The notes under the pieces: model-generated
Databases searched by the model: none
What the model saw: only the letters and a program-made list of their open reading frames with translations
What the model was told of the DNA's origin: nothing
Source of the DNA: Candidatus Odinarchaeota archaeon
GTDB taxonomy: Archaea; Asgardarchaeota; JAGGXT01
Assembly: GCA_021162905.1 (NCBI GenBank)
Contig: JAGGXT010000354.1
Location: 1-9,831 of the forward strand
Reading direction: 5' to 3'
DNA length: 9,831 nucleotides
In this document: positions 1 to 5,626 of the stretch, piece by piece
Numbering within the stretch: position 1 is the stretch's first letter
Layout: every line of letters begins with the position of its first letter
Made by a program: the position numbers and the translations under genes

Positions 1-156
1 CTTAAATAATTTACTTTAGTTCAAAAATCAAGGATCTATCGTACGAGATTCTGGTTTGTGTCATTTCAAAGAAATATGATAAGAAAACAAAAAATAATAA
101 AATTATATTATCATGTATAATTTTTTTCAAAAATTGAGATATCATTTTACCATTAT

Positions 157-200
157 TTACATATATTTTTATACTAAATTTAGATTTTTTCAATTGGTGA
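157..200 (+). promoter_or_regulatory. Probable promoter and ribosome binding site of the dehydrogenase gene
   Basis: An AT-rich TATA-like stretch (ACATATATTTTTATA, about 159-172) lies 35-45 nt before the ATG at 206. A GGTGA Shine-Dalgarno sequence at 196-200 leaves 5 nt to that ATG. The box is one of several AT-rich runs here, so only the ribosome binding site is firm. Upstream, positions 1-156 show no coding signal: all three plus frames close near the left edge, and the open minus frame across 11-469 lies antisense to the dehydrogenase. Confidence 0.45.
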
Positions 201-205
201 GTTTT

Positions 206-1348
206 ATGGTGAAGGATAATGTGATGGTTGTTGGAGCTGGTGAAGTTGGTAGATTCGCCGTTGAGTATTTGGCACACTATCCTATCGTGAGAGAACTGAT
301 AATAGTAGATATAAATGAAATGCGTGGGAAAATGGTTGCCTACAATGCGGAAATCGCTGCTGCTATTCATAAATATTATCCCCGTATAGTATACGAGAAA
401 CTTGACATAGCAGATACTGAAAAAGTTGTGGATGTTCTTAGAAAGTATAAACCTAAAGTAATATTGCATGTGGCTACTTTGTTGTCTTCATTTTACTATC
501 AGCGTCTTGCAAAAGCGTATATTAAAGCGTATAAGCTACCCTATAAATCTCACTTAGCAGGGCATACATTTGCAAAAGATTTCTACTTAATCTACAAACT
601 TATGCAAGCCGTGAAGCAGTCAGATATTGATATTAGGGTTGTTAATCTATCATTCCCCGATAATACACATATAGCTTTAGGCAAATTAGGATTGGCTCCA
701 ACAATAGGTGCTGGAACTATAGACCTAACAGTTCATGGTATTAAAAAACATGTTTCTGAGACGCTAAATATAGAGAAGCATAATGTTAATGTAGTGATGG
801 TAGCGCATCATGCAATTAGGACTCAAGACGCAAAATATGTGCCATTCTACCTGAAAATTGAAAAAATAAATGGTGAAGATCTCACAAATAAGTTTGACGC
901 AGTTGAGGTTGTAAATAAAGGAACATATTATACAGGCGTTTGGGGTGGAGGCAACTCACCAATGACAGCAGCATCTGCAGTTGATAATGTAATAGCTTTA
1001 TTGAGTGATTCAGGAGTTATAAAACACGCTCCAGGTCCAGCAGGTCTTCCTGGTGGATGGCCAGTAGAGATAACATGGGATGAAGTAAAGGTTGTGCTAC
1101 CTCCAGAAGTATCTATGGAGAAAGCAATGGAAATGAATATTGAGGGTATGAAACTTGATGGTATTGAACGCGTTGAGAACGACGGCACTGTTGTTTTCAC
1201 AAAGGAAACTGTTGAGTATATGGCTACAGCATTAGATATGCACTGGACGAAAGTTAAGCCCGATGAAACACTAGACATGTCAAAAGAACTTATTGAAGCA
1301 TATCACAAACTTGAAGAAAAATTAAGAAAAGAGGGAATTATAAAATAG
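206..1348 (+). CDS. Rossmann-fold NAD(P)-dependent dehydrogenase, lactate/malate dehydrogenase-like
   Basis: A 380-residue cytoplasmic oxidoreductase of unknown substrate. Residues 7-15 (MVVGAGEVG) form a GxGxxG dinucleotide-binding loop, and the acidic D35 in LIIVDIN at the end of the second strand suggests preference for NAD over NADP. The order of later segments follows the lactate/malate dehydrogenase plan: a VVNLSFPDNTHIAL segment (145-158) where the family has its NPVD stretch, GAGTIDLT (168-175) where it has the GxGTxLD turn, and MVAHHAIRTQD (198-208) where it has the catalytic-histidine loop. H201 or H202 is therefore a candidate catalytic residue. A glycine-rich segment (GPAGLPGGW, 277-285) precedes the C-terminal part. 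The ATG at 206 is chosen because GGTGA precedes it by 5 nt; the open frame back to 113 codes for an implausible aromatic-rich extension. The gene stands alone on the plus strand. A saccharopine-dehydrogenase-like assignment is the main alternative. The Rossmann fold is clear, the family placement is inference. Confidence 0.8.
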   Translation: MVKDNVMVVGAGEVGRFAVEYLAHYPIVRELIIVDINEMRGKMVAYNAEIAAAIHKYYPRIVYEKLDIADTEKVVDVLRKYKPKVILHVATLLSSFYYQRLAKAYIKAYKLPYKSHLAGHTFAKDFYLIYKLMQAVKQSDIDIRVVNLSFPDNTHIALGKLGLAPTIGAGTIDLTVHGIKKHVSETLNIEKHNVNVVMVAHHAIRTQDAKYVPFYLKIEKINGEDLTNKFDAVEVVNKGTYYTGVWGGGNSPMTAASAVDNVIALLSDSGVIKHAPGPAGLPGGWPVEITWDEVKVVLPPEVSMEKAMEMNIEGMKLDGIERVENDGTVVFTKETVEYMATALDMHWTKVKPDETLDMSKELIEAYHKLEEKLRKEGIIK

Positions 1349-1353
1349 ATTCA

Positions 1354-1371
1354 CCTCTCTATTTTTATTAA
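1354..1371 (+). terminator. Possible T-rich transcription stop after the dehydrogenase gene
   Basis: A pyrimidine- and T-rich run (CTCTCTATTTTTATT) follows the TAG stop within about 20 nt. Archaeal transcription often ends at such T tracts without a strong hairpin. No convincing stem is present, so the call is weak. Confidence 0.3.
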
Positions 1372-1378
1372 ATGATGT

Positions 1379-1579
1379 TTATTTTCTACGTTGGTGCAAC
1401 ATTATCGCAATTCCTATTATAGCAATTATTGCAATTCCAGCAGCGACATATATTAAGGGCATAAACTCACCTTTAGGTTTTCAACAGAAAAATGATAGTG
1501 CATCTTTTATTGTTATCGAATTGTCATAGATATCCGTAGCTATTATATCTACACTAAATTCTCCTATTCCTGATAAGTA
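1379..1579 (-). pseudogene. C-terminal remnant of a membrane-anchored surface protein
   Basis: Read on the minus strand from about 1579 down to the TAA at 1379-1381, one frame gives a beta-strand-like segment (LSGIGEFSVDIIATDIYDNS), then a short linker, an in-frame TGA at 1481-1483, then KPKGEF, a strongly hydrophobic helix (MPLIYVAAGIAIIAIIGIAI) and a basic tail ending HQRRK. This is the usual end of an archaeal secreted protein: an Ig-like domain, a C-terminal transmembrane anchor and a positively charged tip. Nothing upstream in this frame continues the protein; a TAA sits at 1598-1600, and the sequence before it belongs to a different decayed gene. The rest of the surface protein is therefore missing. 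The TGA most likely replaced a sense codon. The original function is unknown; the anchor helix is clear, the Ig-like assignment is inference. Confidence 0.6.
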
Positions 1580-1581
1580 AA

Positions 1582-1808
1582 GTTGCCTGTTACTATATTA
1601 TCATCAACAATGGCTTCTGTTTCTACATAATACCCCAGTTGCTATCAAATCGGATTTTATTTCAGAATGGGGCTGTGACTTTGATTTCGTCTATAACACC
1701 TGCCTTCGCAAGCACGAGAGGCCCATGACATATTGTTGCCAAAACTAAACCTTTTTTGATAAGCCTCTTTGACTAAATCTAAGACAAATTGATGTTCTAC
1801 AATCTTAT
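1582..1808 (-). pseudogene. Frameshifted C-terminal half of a DJ-1/PfpI-family protein
   Basis: Stitching minus-strand frames together gives a recognisable DJ-1/PfpI core: KIVEHQFVLDLVKEAYQK, a frame change at the six-base A run (plus-strand T run 1752-1757), then GLVLATICHGPLVLAKAGVI with the nucleophile-elbow cysteine in ATICHGP, then DEIKVTA, a second frame change near 1667, HSEIKSDLIATG, a third near 1632, and YYVETEAIVDDNIVTGN. The last part matches the family's usual VVVDGNLVTSR region. Family members of about 170-190 residues act as glyoxalase/deglycase- or protease-like stress enzymes. Here the N-terminal half and the last helix are absent, and the end abuts the surface-protein remnant at about 1580. 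With three frame changes plus truncation it cannot make an active enzyme. The 5' edge overlaps the start of the plus-strand remnant and is uncertain. Confidence 0.75.
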
Positions 1809-2304
1809 GGGTAAGGTTATTAGAGAGGTTTATTATTTCGACGAGCTTGGTGAGCATAATATACAGATGATGTTATTAATGCCGTAAGAAATGCATTAAA
1901 GAAACTAATATAAAGTATTACTCGTTGCAAGCACATCTGGCAAGACGGCCTTAAAATTTGCAGAAGCCCTAATAATAATTGATAGAATCCCGTACAAATT
2001 TTATGATTCAGTTTTAGAATTAGTGAAATGGCATGTTCCTATAATTGAACATGTTGTGGGAGATATCTTGGCATTTGTGGGAGGTCAGGGATTAAAAGTT
2101 GCTGTTGAAATAGTGTTCATGGCAGTACAAGGTGGCTATATTAAACCAGGTGACGAGGTAATCTCAGTTGCAGGCTATGGTGGAGGTGCAAATACCGCTA
2201 TAATAGTAAAAGCTAGTTTTCCAGAAATGTTATTCTCTGCGGATGTAGATAAACGACTTGAGATAAGAGAAATATTAGCTATGCCCAGAAAGAAGAAGTG
2301 GTGA
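1807..2304 (+). pseudogene. Decayed pyruvate kinase alpha/beta-domain protein
   Basis: Three pieces align end to end with the stand-alone archaeal and bacterial proteins that consist only of a pyruvate kinase C-terminal (alpha/beta) domain. Piece one starts at ATG 1807 (MGKVIREVYYFDELGEHN). After a frame change near 1860 comes TDDVINAVRNALKKL. After another near 1911 comes KVLLVASTSGKTALKFAEAL, where the family has its VVASTSGETA loop. The frame then stays open to the TGA at 2302-2304 and includes GQGLKVAVEIVFMAVQGGYI, KPGDEVISVAGYGGGANTAI and REILAMPRKKK, the typical family ending. About 40-50 residues that normally lie between the ASTSG segment and the GQG segment appear lost or scrambled. 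The open stretch from GTG 2023 could look like a 93-residue gene, but it is only the tail of this domain. The role of the intact family is not well established; it lacks the kinase active site. Confidence 0.75.
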
Positions 2305-2346
2305 GATTGGGACAAAAGAGCATGCCTTAAATGATAAGGAAAGAGG

Positions 2347-3015
2347 TTAGCAATCTCTTCTAATTTTTTCAAGAAAGCTATTTAACTTTCTATTGAATAT
2401 TTTCATTAGCACAGGGTATATTATTCGCAAATGAACAGGCAATCCTTTACCACTTGTAACATCTAATACTAATTTAGGCACATCATTAGACGTGCCTAAG
2501 TCTTCAAGGAAGGTAAAACCTTTCAATAAATAGTCATCTTTTCCATTCCACTCGTGCACGTCAAATACCTTATTCAACTTGCTATCAATAGTAGCATCGG
2601 CCACTATCCATTTATCTAAGTATACTTCTGCTGCAACATGATAAATTATTCTATCTCCTCTAAATTTCTTCTCAGATTTTGAAAATAGTAAATTGTTTAT
2701 CTTCGCTACTGTTTCATCGGAGAATTTCACTTTCCAAGTGTGGAAACGACTTGGGATTCCAATTGATCTATATAGAGCAACTTGCAGAATTGCTTTTGAT
2801 ACACATATTAGTGGCTTATTCCTATTTCTCAGTACTTCGGACGCTTTATAAATAGGCGAGGCTCCAAATTTTAAGTCGCGAATGAAATTAAAAATTCTAA
2901 TTGCGGCATCAATATTACACGTAGAGCCCTCTATTAATCTTTCTGCAAATATTCTAATTTCTTGAGTTATATCCACATATTTGGTGGGCTCTAAGTATGG
3001 TTCCAAAACAATCAC
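2347..3015 (-). CDS. Transglutaminase-like superfamily protein
   Basis: A 222-residue protein with the papain-like transglutaminase core. C71 lies in PLICVSKAILQVALYRSIGIPSR, the family's cysteine helix followed by the GIPxR strand; only part of this is cited, with key residues C71 and G86-R90. H126 lies in IIYHVAAEVYL and D140 in KWIVADAT, giving the expected Cys-His-Asp triad in the right order and spacing. There is no signal peptide or membrane segment, so it should be cytoplasmic. Bacterial and archaeal members include proteases, amidases and peptide N-glycanase-like enzymes, so the activity cannot be named. The start is GTG at 3013-3015, 36 nt downstream of the hydrolase stop. No clear Shine-Dalgarno precedes it, but a TATA-like box lies close upstream. 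It is the last gene of the minus-strand cluster; its link to sugar use is contextual only. Confidence 0.8.
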   Translation of the reverse strand: MIVLEPYLEPTKYVDITQEIRIFAERLIEGSTCNIDAAIRIFNFIRDLKFGASPIYKASEVLRNRNKPLICVSKAILQVALYRSIGIPSRFHTWKVKFSDETVAKINNLLFSKSEKKFRGDRIIYHVAAEVYLDKWIVADATIDSKLNKVFDVHEWNGKDDYLLKGFTFLEDLGTSNDVPKLVLDVTSGKGLPVHLRIIYPVLMKIFNRKLNSFLEKIRRDC

Positions 3016-3025
3016 CAGATTACTA

Positions 3026-3040
3026 TTTATTTATACTTAC
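3026..3040 (-). promoter_or_regulatory. TATA-like box before the transglutaminase-like gene
   Basis: On the minus strand the short gap reads GTAAGTATAAATAAATAG just upstream of the GTG start. The TATAAATA core resembles an archaeal TATA box, and the gene lacks a ribosome binding site, which would fit a leaderless or very short-leader transcript. The core is only about 13 nt from the start codon, closer than usual, so this is tentative. Confidence 0.3.
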
Positions 3041-3051
3041 TTTATTTCTCT

Positions 3052-4239
3052 TTATTTTAAGAAATCAGATGTTGTAATCATTTCGAGAAGGGCAGCGCTA
3101 GACCATGCTTGAAGTGGATTGGCTATTGCCCGATGTGCAGCCTTAGTGGGTATAGATAGATCAACAATTTCATTGCCTACAAATGTATAAAACTCAGGGA
3201 TTTTATTGAGTTTTTGATAAGCTCGTAGTAAAGCTTGTTTTATCTTCTCAGCTTGCTCATAATAACCAAGTTCCTGCAATCCCTTATAAATAATCCAATT
3301 ATCATGAGGCCATATGGAGCCAAGGTTATAACTATAGGGATCAAAGTCTGGAGCTCTTGTAGAATGGGTTCTTATGCCATAGGGTGTCCATAAATCTTCT
3401 TGAAAAAGGCGTTTAACTATATAATCTATTTTGTCTCTATTAACAATTCCAGTAAAGAGAAGATGTCCAGGGTTAGAGGAAACAACCTTTTTCTGTTTTT
3501 TCTCCCCATCAAGGGCTAATGCAAAATATTTCTCCTCATCTATCCAAAAATCTCGATTAAACTTTCTCTTTAACTCTTCGGCTTTTTTCATAGCCTTTTC
3601 TACAATATCATTATTTCTACCGAGTTTCTGAGCAATATAAATTAAGCTTTGATAAGCAGCATAAACGTAACCTTGGACTTCAACAATAGCCACAGGAGGC
3701 TTAATTTTTAGATGGTCCTCAGATCCATCTCGCCATCCTTGATGGAAAAGGCCATGAGTATTCATTCTCTGATATTCTATGTAACCATCGCCATCTTTAT
3801 CTCCGTATATAATGATCCAGTTGAAAGCTGCTTGAAGGTTTTCCCATATTTTTGCTATGAAAGCGATATCATTAGTATTTTTGAGATATTTTGCTGCTAG
3901 AATTATGTAAAGAGGCGTACTATCAATACTTCCGTAATATGGAAATTTCCATTCTGGCATTTCTGCCTGATCCTTAGGATTAAATCTATGCTCATGCAAA
4001 ATTTTTCCAGGTTCTTCTTCAGATTTTAAATCTATGGTCTTCCCCTGGTATTCTGATAATATTTGAAGTGTGGCTTGAGCTATTGATGGATCTATTCTTA
4101 ACATTTGCCATGCAGAGATTATAGAATCGCGACCAAAAAGAGTATTATACCTCGGGTATCCAGCATTAAGATAACCTCTTTGACTCTTTAATATTCTTAT
4201 ATCACGATAAAGTCTCTGTTTTAGCTCGTCTATTTTCAC
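3052..4239 (-). CDS. Stand-alone (alpha/alpha)6 glycoside hydrolase, amylo-alpha-1,6-glucosidase/debranching type
   Basis: A 395-residue cytoplasmic glycoside hydrolase matching the catalytic domain of bacterial-type amylo-alpha-1,6-glucosidase (glycogen-debranching) proteins, related in fold to GH63 and GH15. Segments in family order: TLFGRDSIISAWQML (33-47), PYYGSIDSTPLYIIL (100-114), HQGWRDGSED (166-175), VEVQGYVYAA (186-195), SSNPGHLLFTGI (254-265), TPYGIRTHS (285-293), YNLGSIWPHDN (304-314), PEFYTF (348-353) and NPLQAWSSAALLEM (374-387). By comparison with GH63-like enzymes, D171 is the likely acid and E349 the likely base; this is inferred. The usual N-terminal beta-sandwich domain of about 250-300 residues is absent, and the 65-nt gap to treT leaves no room for it. 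The GTG start at 4237-4239 has GAGGGAG a few nt upstream. In this operon it probably releases glucose from imported or stored alpha-glucans; glucosylglycerate- or trehalose-type substrates remain possible. Confidence 0.82.
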   Translation of the reverse strand: MKIDELKQRLYRDIRILKSQRGYLNAGYPRYNTLFGRDSIISAWQMLRIDPSIAQATLQILSEYQGKTIDLKSEEEPGKILHEHRFNPKDQAEMPEWKFPYYGSIDSTPLYIILAAKYLKNTNDIAFIAKIWENLQAAFNWIIIYGDKDGDGYIEYQRMNTHGLFHQGWRDGSEDHLKIKPPVAIVEVQGYVYAAYQSLIYIAQKLGRNNDIVEKAMKKAEELKRKFNRDFWIDEEKYFALALDGEKKQKKVVSSNPGHLLFTGIVNRDKIDYIVKRLFQEDLWTPYGIRTHSTRAPDFDPYSYNLGSIWPHDNWIIYKGLQELGYYEQAEKIKQALLRAYQKLNKIPEFYTFVGNEIVDLSIPTKAAHRAIANPLQAWSSAALLEMITTSDFLK

Positions 4240-4253
4240 GCAGCTCCCTCTTC

Positions 4254-4269
4254 TTACAATTATTAGTAA
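4254..4269. promoter_or_regulatory. TTAC-N8-GTAA palindrome upstream of the hydrolase
   Basis: TTAC (4254-4257) and GTAA (4266-4269) are inverted arms 8 nt apart, 15-30 nt before the hydrolase start. A palindrome of the same form and length lies upstream of treT. It could be a shared operator, but four-base arms in AT-rich DNA are easily produced by chance. Confidence 0.25.
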
Positions 4270-4278
4270 CTATTTTCC

Positions 4279-4295
4279 ATTCTAAAAAGTAGAAT
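4279..4295 (-). terminator. Hairpin between treT and the hydrolase gene
   Basis: ATTCTA (4279-4284) and TAGAAT (4290-4295) form a perfect 6-bp stem with a 5-nt loop, about 10 nt after the treT stop on the minus strand. It could attenuate or end part of the transcript, or protect its 3' end. The stem is AT-rich and weak, and archaeal terminators seldom need a hairpin. Confidence 0.35.
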
Positions 4296-4304
4296 AATAA
4301 AGGG

Positions 4305-5549
4305 TTATATTGTTTTTAACTCTTTAAATAGTCTTAGGTAATCCTTAAGATGTCTAGTTATTAAAAAGTTCTTTTTCACATACTCTATTCCATTAATTCC
4401 CATTTGCCTAGCCTTTTCAGGGTGTTTAAGCAAGTATATTATCTTTTCAGCTGCTTCTTTAATGCTATCTACAAGGAAGCCATTAACACCATCTATTACT
4501 TGTAGAGGAATTCCTCCTACACGACTACCTACTACTGGAACACCCTTCCATAGAGATTCTGCTACAACTAAGCCAAAACCCTCGCGGATTGATTTTAATA
4601 AAGCTACATCTGTTGCTCTTTGAAATGCATTAACCTCTATGTTGCCAACACCTATTAGATTTGTCAATAAGTGAATATCATAATCGTTTCCAGCATATCT
4701 AGCTGTTTTCTCGTACCAATACCATCCTTCTGGGTCATCAAGTGCCATAGCGGTTATGAGTAAAAGTTGAGTATCTGGTATTTTCTTCTTCACAATTCTA
4801 TAAGTGTCTATGACTCCTAGTGGGTCTTTCCATGGATCAAATCTCCCAACTTGAGTTATTATCGGCCTCTCTGGATCTACATCATACTTTTCTAAGATTG
4901 AAATAACTTGACTTTCACTCAGAGGCTTATTTTTATCACTAAGTGGGTCTATTGAAGGGGGGATAATTGCTATCTTTTTCACCTCTAATCCTTCTTTAAC
5001 ATAGTCTTTCAACGTGAATATGGCTGCATCATATAACTTGATATACTTCGATACAAACTTCCAAATGTAAGGATTTGGAGTTGATGCGTCAATGTGACAT
5101 CGCCATATCCATTTTGACGTAGATTTACGAGGATAATAACTTATAATAGCGAGTGGCTGAGGGTCATGAATTATAACAAAATCATGATCCATTTTCAATT
5201 TTTCCGCATTTATCTTACTATTACGTAAATATATTTCCTTTTCCTTTTTAGAAAGAGTAACATTATCACCTTGAATGCCATTATGAAGTTTTGTTTTTGT
5301 GATCGTAAAAAATTCTAAATCTCCCTCAATTACACCCCAGGACGTATTCAAACCAACGCTTCTCATTAAAGGGATTAGGCTATGTAGGATTTCAGCAACA
5401 CCACCTCCAAGCGATGTTGAGTTTACATGAATCACTGAAGATCCACGAAGGTCGTCTGCCATTGACTTTATAGTTTCTATTTCCTCCTCACCTACTATAT
5501 TTCTGTAATCATTTAGTTTATTTTTTCCTATAGGTTCAACCATTGACAT
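4305..5549 (-). CDS. treT: Trehalose glycosyltransferring synthase (TreT-type, GT4)
   Basis: A 414-residue retaining GT4 glycosyltransferase, the length expected of TreT. TreT reversibly makes trehalose from NDP-glucose and glucose, and in Thermococcus its gene lies in the trehalose/maltose transporter operon, as here. Visible signatures are the N-terminal acceptor/donor loop HVNSTSLGGGVAEIL (41-55), the TreT-like WGVIEGDLEFFTITKTKLHN (71-90), HDPQP (128-132), WRCHIDAS (149-156), the start of the second Rossmann domain at TQVGRFDPWKDP (232-243), and the nucleotide-sugar E-x7-E motif with E323 and E331 in REGFGLVVAESLWKG. It has no signal peptide. The first ATG (5547-5549) is chosen because GGTG at 5556-5559 gives 6 nt spacing; a second ATG lies two codons in. 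It sits 77 nt after the ATPase gene. A trehalose phosphorylase or another GT4 specificity is the alternative. Confidence 0.85.
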   Translation of the reverse strand: MSMVEPIGKNKLNDYRNIVGEEEIETIKSMADDLRGSSVIHVNSTSLGGGVAEILHSLIPLMRSVGLNTSWGVIEGDLEFFTITKTKLHNGIQGDNVTLSKKEKEIYLRNSKINAEKLKMDHDFVIIHDPQPLAIISYYPRKSTSKWIWRCHIDASTPNPYIWKFVSKYIKLYDAAIFTLKDYVKEGLEVKKIAIIPPSIDPLSDKNKPLSESQVISILEKYDVDPERPIITQVGRFDPWKDPLGVIDTYRIVKKKIPDTQLLLITAMALDDPEGWYWYEKTARYAGNDYDIHLLTNLIGVGNIEVNAFQRATDVALLKSIREGFGLVVAESLWKGVPVVGSRVGGIPLQVIDGVNGFLVDSIKEAAEKIIYLLKHPEKARQMGINGIEYVKKNFLITRHLKDYLRLFKELKTI

Positions 5550-5574
5550 TCTTCACACCATGTTAAGGTTTACG

Positions 5575-5603
5575 TTACTCATGGAAGTAAGCTTGTATAT
5601 TAC
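5575..5603 (-). promoter_or_regulatory. Possible internal promoter with palindrome upstream of treT
   Basis: On the minus strand a TATA-like GTAATATACAAGC (5591-5603) is followed directly by TTACT-N6-AGTAA (5575-5590), a 5-bp inverted repeat. The expected transcription start would fall near 5573, with the treT Shine-Dalgarno at 5556-5559. A palindrome between TATA box and start site is where archaeal repressors often bind. It resembles, but does not equal, the reported TrmB operator TACT-N3-AGTA, because the spacing differs. Confidence 0.35.
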
Positions 5604-5626
5604 TGGGAATAATTATTATTTATCAC

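Noticed and set aside
11..469. Open minus-strand frame of about 150 codons at the left end
   Set aside because: It lies opposite the N-terminal coding part of the dehydrogenase and an AT-rich leader, and its translation is low-complexity with no family-like motif.
1481..1483. In-frame TGA as selenocysteine or other recoding
   Set aside because: No recoding structure is apparent and the protein is truncated, so an ordinary nonsense mutation in a dead gene is simpler.
1657..1857. 66-codon minus-strand frame taken as a small gene
   Set aside because: Its middle matches a DJ-1/PfpI protein only up to a frame break, and its first part runs antisense to the pyruvate kinase-domain remnant. It is a by-product of decay.
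2023..2304. 93-codon GTG-started plus-strand gene
   Set aside because: The same frame continues homology upstream of the GTG to about 1909, so the start is artificial and the stretch is the tail of the decayed domain.
1349..2346. Mobile element as the cause of the decayed region
   Set aside because: No transposase fragment, terminal inverted repeats or target-site duplication could be seen.
2303..2357. Inverted repeat GAGATTG/CAATCTC followed by a T run as a terminator
   Set aside because: The 7-bp arms are 41 nt apart, one overlaps the remnant's stop codon and the other lies within the transglutaminase-like gene, so a functional hairpin is unlikely.
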